A stretch of DNA of 64,000 nucleotides from an uncultured Desulfosarcina sp. (GTDB taxonomy: Bacteria; Desulfobacterota; Desulfobacteria; Desulfobacterales; Desulfosarcinaceae). Both the position numbers and the translations under genes were made by a program. Location: NCBI RefSeq assembly GCF_963668215.1, contig NZ_OY764191.1:1-64000 (forward strand). Direction: 5' to 3'. Positions 28,694 through 37,014 of this stretch are shown here, one piece after another. The notes beneath the pieces were generated by a model. The model did no database searches and was not told the origin of the DNA. It worked only from the letters and a program-made list of their open reading frames with translations. How positions within the stretch are numbered: position 1 is the stretch's first letter; each line of letters opens with the position of its first letter.

Positions 28694-29602
28694 ATGATAA
28701 CTCGTTTTCAGGGAAAAGAAGGCAAAAGGCGGCTGGTTGATGCCCTCCGCCGGCAGCAAATTATATGCGGAGACGAGACGGTCGCTAATGCTATTGCGGA
28801 TGCCGGTGAGATCACGGAATATGCGAGTGGTAAGACGATCATTCAAAATTGTGGCTCCGATAGCGACCTCTACTTTTTGCTTGCGGGGTCAGTCGACATC
28901 ATCGTTAATCAACGTGTCGTGGCATCTCGCGTTTCTGGACAACACATCGGTGAGATGGCTTTACTTGACCCATCAGCACTTCGATGTGCAGATGTTGTTG
29001 CGAAAGAGACGGTAGTGGCATGTACCGTTTCAGAGCCTATATATACCCGTATAGCGGAAAAGGCACCGATTCTCTGGCGACATATCGCAATTGAACTTGC
29101 TGATCGGTTACGACAACGAAATCGCCTTGTTATCGCGCCAAATTCTCGACCCCACCTTTTCATCGGTTCCTCAGTTGAATCACTGAATGTTGCACGGGCA
29201 ATCCAAGTTGGTCTTGAGCATGACGATGTCACAATCAAAGTGTGGACGGATGGTGTTTTTGGAGCTTCGACTTTTCCGATTGAGTCTCTTGAAAACGAAA
29301 TACGCACCGCTGATTTTGGGTTGCTTGTTCTTTCACCGGACGATCATGTCATAAGCCGAGGAACTACCCAATCTGCTCCAAGAGATAACGTGGTTTTTGA
29401 GTTAGGTATGTGTATTGGAGCGTTAACACGCATCCGATCGTTCCTTGTCCACCCACGAGGCGTTGACCTTCGAATTCCAACAGACTTGCTCGGTTTGACA
29501 CCGCTGACATATGCAGTTGGTCCAGATGGAGATTTAGATGCTGCAATGGGGTCAGTATGTGAGTTGCTTCGCCGAGTAGTTTCTGAAAGGAGTGTAAAGT
29601 GA
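28694..29602 (+). CDS. Pycsar effector: cyclic-nucleotide-binding domain fused to TIR
   Basis: 302 residues. The N-terminal half is a cNMP-binding beta-barrel with the phosphate cassette GEMALLDPSALRCADVVA (about residues 86-103) and a C-helix. From about residue 153 (RPHLFIGSSVESLNVARAI) it is a CAP12/TIR-like NADase domain, with the likely catalytic Glu in NVVFELGMCIGALTR near 233. In known Pycsar systems the effector is switched on by cUMP or cCMP made by its partner cyclase and depletes NAD+. GAGGGAATA precedes the ATG. Its stop abuts the start of the cyclase gene. Confidence 0.88.
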   Translation: MITRFQGKEGKRRLVDALRRQQIICGDETVANAIADAGEITEYASGKTIIQNCGSDSDLYFLLAGSVDIIVNQRVVASRVSGQHIGEMALLDPSALRCADVVAKETVVACTVSEPIYTRIAEKAPILWRHIAIELADRLRQRNRLVIAPNSRPHLFIGSSVESLNVARAIQVGLEHDDVTIKVWTDGVFGASTFPIESLENEIRTADFGLLVLSPDDHVISRGTTQSAPRDNVVFELGMCIGALTRIRSFLVHPRGVDLRIPTDLLGLTPLTYAVGPDGDLDAAMGSVCELLRRVVSERSVK

Positions 29603-30316
29603 ATGGCGTTGCTGGCTGATATTGAAAACGACGTTCAGGGTACAATAGATAAGCTGTGGAACACTCGTAAGGGACAGAAGGTTCCTGGATCGATTGATGT
29701 GGCCCTCGGAGGCGGCGCGGTCCAGTTGGATGCGACGTTTCTCTATGCAGACTTAGCCAATTCATCCATGATTGCTAAAAGATTTGACAGGAGGGTCGCG
29801 GCCAAAATCATGAAGGCCTTCTTAGCGACCACTGCAAGGTTGGTCCGCCATCACGGGGGAACTATAGTCAGTTTTGATGGAGATCGCATCCTTGGTGTCT
29901 TTATTGGTGATTTCAAAAACTCGACTGCCGCGAAATGTGGTCTACAAATCAACTACACAGTTAAGGAAATCATTCGCCCTAAGTTCGAGAAAAAATATGA
30001 TACCGTCAAAAATGCGGGGTTCTCGATTCGCCATGGTGTTGGGATTGATACGGGAACGGTTCTCGCTGTCCGAGCTGGTGCTCGCGGAGATAATGACCTA
30101 ATCTGGATCGGTAGGGCTCCGAATCTCGCAGCCAAACTTAGTGATTTAAGGGAGTCCCCTTATCACACATTCATAACGGCAACTGTTTATAACATGCTGA
30201 ATGACTCATCGAAGTACAGCAACGGCGACAATCGGAATATGTGGGAGGGACGCAGCTGGACATTCCTTGGAGAAAAGATAACAGTTTACAGATCAAATTG
30301 GACCTGGAAACTATGA
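29603..30316 (+). CDS. pycC: Pycsar class III nucleotidyl cyclase
   Basis: 237 residues with a class III cyclase catalytic domain. The two metal-binding Asp residues are D50 in FLYADLANSS and D94 in VSFDGDRILGVF; the latter motif is characteristic of Pycsar-clade cyclases. Dimer-interface and later residues appear in GVGIDTGTVLAVRAGARGDNDLIWIGRAPNLAAK (given as a region, residues about 150-185). Being immediately 3' of a cNMP-binding TIR effector makes the Pycsar call firm; whether it makes cUMP or cCMP cannot be told from sequence by eye. Confidence 0.88.
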   Translation: MALLADIENDVQGTIDKLWNTRKGQKVPGSIDVALGGGAVQLDATFLYADLANSSMIAKRFDRRVAAKIMKAFLATTARLVRHHGGTIVSFDGDRILGVFIGDFKNSTAAKCGLQINYTVKEIIRPKFEKKYDTVKNAGFSIRHGVGIDTGTVLAVRAGARGDNDLIWIGRAPNLAAKLSDLRESPYHTFITATVYNMLNDSSKYSNGDNRNMWEGRSWTFLGEKITVYRSNWTWKL

Positions 30317-30663
30317 GATTAGTTGGCCGCCGAAAAGTCCTTTTATACTATAAGGGTGGTAACTCCGCTGCAATTCATCTCAATTGGTAATGGCTACGCT
30401 ATCCGTCAAGCAAAAGATGTAATGCCGGATTTGGCCCCACGTACCTTCTACATGTGCTGCCGTAAAACATCTGGCTATTTTGGAGATAACTTTTTAAGCC
30501 TTGATGGATCGAATAGCCTGGGTATTTCAGATCGAAAATTTTGCCCCGCATATATCCCGAATGGCCGAATTTGGCCATGGGGGACCACCCCCTGCCCTCC
30601 ATAATAACCATATCCTAACATTTGCCGCCAATTGCGGACGCAAATTACAAGCCAAATATAAAG

Positions 30664-31864
30664 TGGATTAGTTTCGATTTGATCTGACAACGCACTTGAA
30701 AAAGTGAGGGTTACCGGTTTTGATGAAGGTGGCAACCAAACCACCAAAACCATAGGAGGTAACCCTCATGCTGAATGGTACCAAAACCGTCATCAAACAC
30801 AAGATCGGATTGTTGAACCTGGCCGAGGAACTGGGCAACGTATCCAAAGCCTGCCGGATCATGGGGCTTTCCCGTGACACCTTTTACCGCTATCAAAATG
30901 CCGTTGAACAAGGCGGCGTCGATGCCCTCGTCGATCAAAACCGCCGCAAACCCAATATTAAAAACCGCACAGACGAAATAACCGAGGCTGCTGTCGTAGC
31001 CTATGCCGTTGAACAACCGGCCTTTGGCCAAGTGCGTGCCAGCAACGAATTGCGTAAGCGGGGCGTGTTCATTTCCCCCAGTGGTGTCCGGTGTGTATGG
31101 CTGCGTCACCAATTGGCTCGCTTTAAAGACCGGCTCAAGGCCCTTGAGGACAAAATGGCCAAGGAGAATCTGATTCTTACCGAAAGCCAGGTCCAGGCAT
31201 TAGAACGGAAAAAGCAAGACGACATCGCTGCTGGGGAGGTCGAGACGGCTCATCCAGGTTATCTGGGATCACAGGATACCTTTTATGTCGGAACCCTTAA
31301 GGGCGTGGGCAGGATCTATCAGCAAACCTTTATCGATACGTATGCCAAGGTCGGTTTTGCCAAACTCTATACCACCAAGACGCCGATCACTGCTGCCGAT
31401 TTGCTCAATGATAAGGTGCTGCCCTTTTATGAAAAGCATGAGTTGCCGCTGCTTCGCGTCTTAACCGACAGGGGTACCGAGTATTGCGGCAAAGCTGAAA
31501 CCCACGATTATCAATTGTATCTGGCTATTAACGACATCGAACACACCAAGACCAAGGCCAGATCGCCGCAAACCAACGGTATCTGCGAACGCTTCCACAA
31601 AACCATGCTACAGGAATTTTATCAGGTGACCTTCAGAAAGAAGATTTATCGGGATATCGAAACGCTTCAGTTTGATCTTGACCTGTGGCTTGAACAGTAC
31701 AATCATGAGCGAACCCATCAGGGGAAAATGTGCTGCGGCAGAACCCCGATGGAAACCCTTGAAGATGGCAAACGACTCTGGGAAGAGAAAAAAATAGCCT
31801 GAACTTGACCTGACAGACACCTTCTCAGAATCGGTAACTGTCAGATCAAATCTGAACTTCTACA
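30664..31864 (+). mobile_element. IS481-family element, copy 1
   Basis: A 1201-bp element with TG...CA ends. The left end TGGATTAGTTTCGATTTGAT and the complement of the right end TGTAGAAGTTCAGATTTGAT form imperfect inverted repeats, the inner part (GATTTGATCTGACA) being perfect. It is nearly identical to the inverted copy at 44332-45532. No target duplication is present (left flank TATAAAG, right flank CTTTACT), so the flanks have been rearranged after insertion. The 347 bp between pycC and this element hold no supportable gene. Confidence 0.9.
30768..31802 (+). CDS. IS481-family transposase
   Basis: 344-residue DDE transposase. An N-terminal helix-turn-helix (GNVSKACRIMGLSRDTFYRYQ) precedes an rve integrase core with Asp residues in FIDTYAKVGFAKLYTT and RVLTDRGTEYCG and the Glu in QTNGICERFHKTMLQEFY. 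A strong ribosome site (GGAGGT) precedes the ATG. It differs from the second copy by a single observed base change giving Val for Ile in the GE(V/I)ETAHPG stretch. It appears intact. Confidence 0.96.
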   Translation: MLNGTKTVIKHKIGLLNLAEELGNVSKACRIMGLSRDTFYRYQNAVEQGGVDALVDQNRRKPNIKNRTDEITEAAVVAYAVEQPAFGQVRASNELRKRGVFISPSGVRCVWLRHQLARFKDRLKALEDKMAKENLILTESQVQALERKKQDDIAAGEVETAHPGYLGSQDTFYVGTLKGVGRIYQQTFIDTYAKVGFAKLYTTKTPITAADLLNDKVLPFYEKHELPLLRVLTDRGTEYCGKAETHDYQLYLAINDIEHTKTKARSPQTNGICERFHKTMLQEFYQVTFRKKIYRDIETLQFDLDLWLEQYNHERTHQGKMCCGRTPMETLEDGKRLWEEKKIA

Positions 31865-31876
31865 CTTTACTATTTC

Positions 31877-32521
31877 ATGAAATTCCCTGACGACTGGCCG
31901 ATATCGCCCTTTCTCAGCAGAAACCGTTCGGATATAGAACAGGTCATCGAAAAACAGATCCACCAACTACCTGTTGATATTGAAACGACAAAGCTGGATC
32001 GAGCTCGGGAAAAATTTATAGATGAATTATGGTTAAAAAAACTGGAAACCAGAAAAGATCGTTATGCTGAAATGCCGGGTGAAATAGACTATCATAGCCG
32101 TGAGGACCTGATTCAGAAGGATCAGGCAATGATCGAGCGCACGATTCGCCAACGGCTTGAGGATGAAAAGAAGAAAGAGCTTTCCAGTAGGCTCTGTTCA
32201 AGCATTCGTGCCTTCCATATCGAAAACCTGGATAAAGATGAATTGACACAACTCGAAAATGTCGCCAGGCAATACGGTGTCCCGGACCTGGAATTTGCCG
32301 ATGAATTACGGAAACGGCAGGCGGTTTTAGAATGGGAAGACCAATTCAATGATTTTTATCAATCTGCTAGCGTGACCAATTCGATTCGACGCGGCAGTCG
32401 CGGAACAGCCAAATTGACACACAAATACCCAAGTATGATTCGTTTGAGATATTACAAGGGAAAAGATGGTACGGTAAGAAAAACCGTGGAGATTGAGTTG
32501 GGCAATCAGAAGGGGCTATGA
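31877..32521 (+). CDS. Hypothetical protein next to IS481
   Basis: 214 residues, highly charged and mostly helical, with a basic C terminus (SIRRGSRGTAKLTHKYPSMI). I do not recognise a family. The ATG is only 12 bp from the IS end and has no ribosome site, so the native upstream region, and perhaps the true N terminus, was lost when the left flank of the IS was rearranged. Its stop overlaps the antitoxin gene start (ATGA), suggesting they were one operon. Confidence 0.6.
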   Translation: MKFPDDWPISPFLSRNRSDIEQVIEKQIHQLPVDIETTKLDRAREKFIDELWLKKLETRKDRYAEMPGEIDYHSREDLIQKDQAMIERTIRQRLEDEKKKELSSRLCSSIRAFHIENLDKDELTQLENVARQYGVPDLEFADELRKRQAVLEWEDQFNDFYQSASVTNSIRRGSRGTAKLTHKYPSMIRLRYYKGKDGTVRKTVEIELGNQKGL

Positions 32522-32772
32522 TGCTGAATAAAATAACGACGGCTGATGCCAGAAAAAAATTTTCCAATATAATCAACAGGGTGGCATTTGGAGAGGAGTC
32601 TTTTGTTCTGACTCGTCGCGGTGAACAAATGGCCGCCCTGGTTTCAATGAAAGAACTCAAACTGTTGCAGGAAATAGAGGACCAAATCGATATTGACGAT
32701 GCTTGGGAATCTAAAAACGAACCCGGCGAACCGATCCCCTGGGAAGAGTTGAAAAAGGAACTTAAAATTTGA
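32518..32772 (+). CDS. Phd/YefM-family antitoxin, no toxin alongside
   Basis: 84 residues opening with the typical Phd DNA-binding fold (ITTADARKKFSNIINRVAFG, then FVLTRRGEQMAALVSMKEL) and an acidic C-terminal tail that would wrap a toxin. No Doc/RelE/YoeB gene follows: the next gene is a TetR regulator 200 bp away. It may control the preceding gene or be an orphan left by deletion. Confidence 0.8.
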   Translation: MMLNKITTADARKKFSNIINRVAFGEESFVLTRRGEQMAALVSMKELKLLQEIEDQIDIDDAWESKNEPGEPIPWEELKKELKI

Positions 32773-32978
32773 GTTGAACATTTCTTGTAGGACAGCAGCA
32801 TGACATCAGTACCCTCCTTCCATCCTGATATGTAAACAATCAACGGTTATCAAAAGGAATTTTACTGAAAACGTACGCAAACAATTGACATACAACTTAG
32901 TCTATACTAATTATTTCTGTTTGAAATCACACCGACTAAAATGGATTACGGCACGTTTGTTAATAGAGCGGGGTTGGG

Positions 32979-33578
32979 GTGAACAGAAAAGAATCCATCT
33001 ACAAAACAGGCCTTCGCCTGTTTTCCGCGCAGGGCTACGAAGCAACGACCACCCTTCAGATCGCTAAAGCGGTTGGCGTTACCGAGCCTGCCGTCTTTTA
33101 TCATTTCAAAAACAAGAATGCCTTTTTTTCCACGATCCTTGAAAAGGCTTCCGAGTTTTATTTCCGCCGCATCGATGACCAGCAACTAAGTGCGCCAACC
33201 GCATTTGAATCGTTGGACAGATTATTACGCATCCATTTTTCGGTCGTCGCCGAGAACCCGGAATACATGCACATCCTGCTGCGCGCATGCCCGGCACGAC
33301 TGGACAACCCGGATGGCCCCTGCACAAAGATATATCGGCAGGCCAGATTCAAGCTGAAAAAGGTACTGACTGACATTTTAATCCGGGGCACGACTTCAGG
33401 AGAATTCAATCCGGTCGACATCGATGCCACGGCCAACATGCTGCTTGCCATGTTAAATGGCATCATGCATCAGCAACTCGCGTCATGGGATAACCTGGAA
33501 GGCGTGGAATCGGCGACGATCGCGTTCTGTAATAATGCTTTGGTACGCCCGGGAAAAGCCCCAAAACTTGAAAAATGA
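32979..33578 (+). CDS. TetR-family transcriptional regulator
   Basis: 199 residues. The N-terminal helix-turn-helix (SIYKTGLRLFSAQGYEATTT and IAKAVGVTEPAVFYHFKNK) is a textbook TetR domain; the C-terminal helical domain (about residues 60-195) would bind an unknown ligand. The start is a GTG preceded by GGGGTTGGG. It precedes the ARPP-1 gene by 85 bp and might regulate it. Confidence 0.9.
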   Translation: MNRKESIYKTGLRLFSAQGYEATTTLQIAKAVGVTEPAVFYHFKNKNAFFSTILEKASEFYFRRIDDQQLSAPTAFESLDRLLRIHFSVVAENPEYMHILLRACPARLDNPDGPCTKIYRQARFKLKKVLTDILIRGTTSGEFNPVDIDATANMLLAMLNGIMHQQLASWDNLEGVESATIAFCNNALVRPGKAPKLEK

Positions 33579-33629
33579 TCTAAAAATTTTTGTTCTATTT
33601 TGACCCCATCTGACAACGTGCGGTGTTAG

Positions 33630-33655
33630 CCTCCACGAAAATCAAAAAGTGGAGG
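33630..33655 (+). promoter_or_regulatory. Hairpin covering the ribosome site of the ARPP-1 gene
   Basis: CCTCCAC (33630-33636) and GTGGAGG (33649-33655) are perfect complementary arms with an A-rich 12-nt loop. The right arm contains the GGAGGG ribosome site of the gene starting at 33664. TTGACC at 33600-33605 and TGTTAG at 33624-33629 could be the promoter, so the hairpin would fall in the 5' leader or act as an operator. Confidence 0.5.
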
Positions 33656-33663
33656 GAAGCACC

Positions 33664-34674
33664 ATGAAGTCAGTCGTATCGTTTTTGCAAGATTGTCAGG
33701 TGGGGAAAAAGCAGGTTTGTCGCAACCTGACCGTGTTCCCGGTTTTGTTTCCGGCAGTCGTCGAGCCGTATTACCTGACGCTGGAGCAGGCCATCGACAG
33801 CGGAGTGCTGGTGGTCACCGAGGTGGATGCATCTGGCAATGTCAACCGGTTGAAGCTGAGAAACAATGCTAAGAAGGCGGTGCTGCTGGTGGAAGGAGAG
33901 GAACTGAAAGGCGCCAAACAGAATCGTATCGTCAACGCATCGTTTCTGATTGCTGGAAAGACCGAGACGGCAATCCCGGTAAGCTGTGTCGAAGAACGCC
34001 GCTGGCAATACGATTCCAAGAAATTTTCTTCCGGGAAGAAGGTCATGCATGCCTCGTTGCGCAGGGAGGCCCAGTTTTCTGTGTCCGAGAGCCTGTCCCA
34101 GGGTGCCGGGCACCGCTCGGACCAGGGACGGATATGGAACAACATCTCTGAGAAATCGCAGCGCATGAAGGTGAAATCGCCAACCATGGCCATGTCCGAT
34201 GTATTCGAGCAATACGAAACCAGGCTGTCCGATTACAGGGATGCCTTTCATCTGATCGAACAGCAGGTGGGAGCGTTGTTTGCCATTGATGGAACGGTAA
34301 CCGGGCTGGAGTGCTTTGCCAGCAGCGATACGTTCGGACGGTTCTTCGACAAATTGATCGACAGCTATGCCATGGATGCCATTGAAAGCGCCGACGGAAA
34401 TAAACCGGAGCCATCGGTTGCGCCAGGCAAAGCCAAAGCATTTATCGAATCGCTGCAAAAGGCTAAGGGAGAGCGTCATCCGGTGGTCAGTGTCGGGGCC
34501 ACCATTTCGTTCGAATCACGGATTGCTAAAGGGGCGGCCCTTGCAGACGGCCAAACGGTGCTACATCTGTCAGCCTTTAGGAAAGAGGAAGGATCCGGCG
34601 GCGGCCGTGTGGGGTTTCAGCGATTCTCGGCCCGGCGCTCAGGGAATTCAATTAGGGATTTTATCGTCGAATAA
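33664..34674 (+). CDS. ARPP-1/DUF6569-type domain protein
   Basis: 336 residues resembling the ARPP-1 family (named for association with ADP-ribosylglycohydrolase and rhodanese-phosphatase proteins). Conserved-looking parts are the N-terminal NLTVFPVLF strand, VLLVEGEELKGAKQNRIVNA, and the IPVSCVEERRW motif; the C-terminal region includes a Gly-rich SGGGRVGFQRFSARR. The ATG at 33664 follows GGAGGG. Molecular function is unknown; links to ADP-ribose or NAD signalling are family context only. Confidence 0.7.
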   Translation: MKSVVSFLQDCQVGKKQVCRNLTVFPVLFPAVVEPYYLTLEQAIDSGVLVVTEVDASGNVNRLKLRNNAKKAVLLVEGEELKGAKQNRIVNASFLIAGKTETAIPVSCVEERRWQYDSKKFSSGKKVMHASLRREAQFSVSESLSQGAGHRSDQGRIWNNISEKSQRMKVKSPTMAMSDVFEQYETRLSDYRDAFHLIEQQVGALFAIDGTVTGLECFASSDTFGRFFDKLIDSYAMDAIESADGNKPEPSVAPGKAKAFIESLQKAKGERHPVVSVGATISFESRIAKGAALADGQTVLHLSAFRKEEGSGGGRVGFQRFSARRSGNSIRDFIVE

Positions 34675-34680
34675 CGGGGG

Positions 34681-34803
34681 CTCACGCAAAGCCGCAGAAG
34701 CGCTAAGAAGGGCTTTAAAAACAGGACTCACGATAAGCCGCGAAGGCGCAAAGAAGGGCCTTAAAAATATTTTTATCTTAGCGGCTTAGCGTCTTTGCGT
34801 GAG
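34681..34803. repeat. Cluster of a dispersed ~28-bp repeat (two direct, one inverted)
   Basis: Units at 34681-34710 and 34727-34756 read CTCACG(C/A)(A)AAGCCGC followed by a purine-rich tail; a third at 34777-34803 is inverted (ending GTCTTTGCGTGAG on the plus strand). Related units are at 57359-57385, 59892-59919 and, weaker, 63054-63079. All are intergenic. Together the inverted pair could fold into a long imperfect hairpin after the ARPP-1 gene. Confidence 0.75.
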
Positions 34804-34865
34804 ACAAAAAACAGCGCAGCATCTTTGTGTGAGCATTAGAATGGATCTTGGCGTGAGGAATTGGA

Positions 34866-34901
34866 ATGCGAGGGGACCAGCTTTCCAGGCGGTGGCGGTA
34901 A
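34866..34901 (+). pseudogene. Start fragment of a WYL-regulator gene
   Basis: ATG at 34866 opens 11 codons reading MRGDQLSRRWR and then TAA. The WYL regulator at 37015 begins MRGDQLSRQWRILRRLE, and the DNA is similar over 33 bp. This looks like a truncated duplicate of the 5' end of that gene located just upstream of the winged-helix gene. Confidence 0.6.
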
Positions 34902-34927
34902 ATACTTGACAACGAGTTGGTTATAGT

Positions 34928-34962
34928 CCATTCTTTATTCGCGAATCGCGAACAAAGAATGG
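34928..34962 (+). promoter_or_regulatory. 16-bp palindrome, likely operator
   Basis: CCATTCTTTATTCGCG and CGCGAACAAAGAATGG (one mismatch, 3-bp spacer AAT) form a near-perfect dyad immediately upstream of the winged-helix gene, overlapping its GGAGGG ribosome site. TTGACA at 34906-34911 lies just before it. The symmetry suits a dimeric winged-helix repressor, possibly autoregulation. Confidence 0.6.
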
Positions 34963-34970
34963 AGGGCGTT

Positions 34971-35483
34971 ATGATACTTAAACCCCAGGATGTGTTGGTT
35001 TTGGCAAAACTGGTCGTAATCGGTGGGGATGAGTGGTCGTACGGGCGTATGGCAACCACATTGTGGATGAGTCCGTCCGAAGTCCATGCAGGTGTCAAGC
35101 GGCTCATTAAAGCGCGCCTGGCATCGGACCAGCAAAATCGCATCACCCCCAATGTACGCAACCTGGAGTCGTTTTTGCTCCATGGACTGCCTTATGTTTT
35201 TGTCCCTGATCTTGGAGAAATCACCAGAGGCATGCCGACGGGCTATGCGGGACCGGTGTTGTCGCCATTTTTTCAGGCTGGCGAGGATTTGCCCCCGGTA
35301 TGGCCGGACCCGGATGGTGAGGTTCGGGGCCAGTCATTCTCACCGCTATACAAATCTGTACCCAAAGCGGCACGGGAAGACAGACGGTTGTATGAGCTGC
35401 TGAGCCTGATCGATGCCATCCGTGGTGGACGGGCACGGGAGCGGCAGATGGCATGTGATAAAATAAAAAAGAGGATCAGGTAA
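34971..35483 (+). CDS. Winged-helix DNA-binding protein
   Basis: 170 residues. The N-terminal part (PQDVLVLAKLVVIGGDEWSY then MATTLWMSPSEVHAGVKRLI) is a MarR/wHTH-like fold with recognition helix around residues 33-48. The C-terminal half is Pro-rich then helical (REDRRLYELLSLIDAIRGG). ATG at 34971 follows GGAGGG. It is 19 bp upstream of the AlbA_2-type gene, so the two are likely one operon controlled by the palindrome. Confidence 0.75.
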   Translation: MILKPQDVLVLAKLVVIGGDEWSYGRMATTLWMSPSEVHAGVKRLIKARLASDQQNRITPNVRNLESFLLHGLPYVFVPDLGEITRGMPTGYAGPVLSPFFQAGEDLPPVWPDPDGEVRGQSFSPLYKSVPKAAREDRRLYELLSLIDAIRGGRARERQMACDKIKKRIR

Positions 35484-35502
35484 ATAGGTTGGGGAAACGA
35501 AG

Positions 35503-36864
35503 ATGAGCAAACCAATGCTCCAGGAAAGCGAGACCGTCGAATTGAAAAAAAGCCTGGCCGAACTCAAACAAGGGCTGATTTCGATGGTAGCCATTCTGAA
35601 CAAACATAAAACCGGCACTCTATGGTTCGGTGTGCGCAATGACGGGGCAGTCACCGGCCTATCCATCAATGAGAAAACCCTTCGCGATCTATCACAATCC
35701 ATTGGCGCCCATATTGAGCCAAAAATATTTCCAGAGATTTCAGAGATCATCGTCGATGACAAACACTGCATAAAAATCGCGTTTGCCGGCGACGACGTGC
35801 CCTATTTTGCCTATGGGCGTGCCTACATGCGGGTAGCGGATGAAGACCGACAGTTGAGCGTCAAACAATTGAAGGATCTAATCGCAGATCAAAGCCGTGA
35901 GTCCCTGCGCTGGGATAATCAACCTGGTAAGTTCCACATGTCTGATTTGGATCCTGAAAAAATTAAACGTTTCGTGGATCTTGCCAAACTCGCCGGGGGT
36001 AACCCACAAAATGCATTGGATAAACTTGAATTGATCAAGGATGGCCAGTTACTCAATCCGGCGCGGCTTTTTTTCAGCACTCAACCACTCCAGCTTCGAT
36101 GTGCGGTTTTTTTAAGCACCGAGAGTTCCACTATCGTCGATCGCCACGACTTTAATGGAGACATCCTCGAATTGATCGAAGAGGCTCAGAAATATATCCT
36201 CAAAAACATCCACATTGGGATGCGGGTCGAGGGTTTGCGCCGTGTCGACGTGCCGGAAATTGCGATTGAAGCCTTACGCGAAGCGATCATCAACGCCTTT
36301 TGTCATCGTGATTATTACGACCCGGATCACATCCAGGTCGCCATTTTCAAGGACCGGGTGGAGATCCGTAACCCAGGCACCCTATTTGGAAACCTGACCA
36401 TTGCGGATTTACGCAAAGGCAATGTCTCCCAGCGTCGCAACCCCTTGATTGCCGATCTTTTTCGGCGGGTTGAAATGGTGGAAGCTTGGGGCCGCGGCAT
36501 CCCGTTGATTTTTAAATTCGCACCTGATGCTGATTTTCGTGAAATCGGCAATCTGTTTATTGTATCTTTCCCTCGGCCATCTTTTGGGAAACTGAAAGGT
36601 GAAGATGAGGGGACTACCCAAGAAACTACCCAAGAAACTACCCAAGAAAAGATTATTGGTGCTTTGCGGGAAGAGCCGACACTGACACGCAAATTGATCG
36701 CTCAACGCTTGGGGATTTCGGAGGATGGGGTAAAATATCACCTGGATAAATTGAAAGCGGCAGGGAAAATCCGGCATGTCGGGCCTACAAAGGGAGGCCG
36801 GTGGGAGGTGCTTGACGCCAAGCTATATCAACCGGATGATTTTTCGGTTGGTGATGAAGATTAA
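35503..36864 (+). CDS. AlbA_2/Schlafen-type ATP-binding regulator
   Basis: 453 residues. The N-terminal AlbA_2 (Schlafen-like) nucleic-acid-binding domain has ESETVELKKSLAELKQGLIS and GTLWFGVRNDGAVTGL; the middle has an HATPase-like domain with EALREAIINAFCHRDYYDPD; the C terminus is a winged helix (ALREEPTLTRKLIAQRLGIS). The linker contains TQE-T repeats encoded by a 12-bp tandem repeat. Such proteins are common in defence islands as regulators or effectors; the exact role is unknown. Confidence 0.8.
   Translation: MSKPMLQESETVELKKSLAELKQGLISMVAILNKHKTGTLWFGVRNDGAVTGLSINEKTLRDLSQSIGAHIEPKIFPEISEIIVDDKHCIKIAFAGDDVPYFAYGRAYMRVADEDRQLSVKQLKDLIADQSRESLRWDNQPGKFHMSDLDPEKIKRFVDLAKLAGGNPQNALDKLELIKDGQLLNPARLFFSTQPLQLRCAVFLSTESSTIVDRHDFNGDILELIEEAQKYILKNIHIGMRVEGLRRVDVPEIAIEALREAIINAFCHRDYYDPDHIQVAIFKDRVEIRNPGTLFGNLTIADLRKGNVSQRRNPLIADLFRRVEMVEAWGRGIPLIFKFAPDADFREIGNLFIVSFPRPSFGKLKGEDEGTTQETTQETTQEKIIGALREEPTLTRKLIAQRLGISEDGVKYHLDKLKAAGKIRHVGPTKGGRWEVLDAKLYQPDDFSVGDED
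36613..36648 (+). repeat. Three perfect copies of a 12-bp tandem repeat inside the AlbA_2 gene
   Basis: ACTACCCAAGAA occurs three times in a row, encoding a Thr-Gln-Glu-Thr linker before the C-terminal winged helix. Being a multiple of three, copy-number change alters linker length without a frameshift. Confidence 0.9.
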
Positions 36865-37014
36865 TTTCTGCAAGAGGGCGTTGGTGGTGTTAGGCAATAA
36901 GGGGGGTATTGGAAATTTTGAAGTAAGGCAGAATTTTCAGCCTTCGATCTTAAAATTTAATTCCTCATTTTCAAACTTCATCCTTCACATTTCAAACTTC
37001 AATCAAAGGTGACT

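Noticed and set aside
30323..30604. 93-codon open frame after pycC
   Set aside because: It has no ribosome site, no protein-like pattern that I recognise, and a competing frame on the other strand; treated as noncoding.
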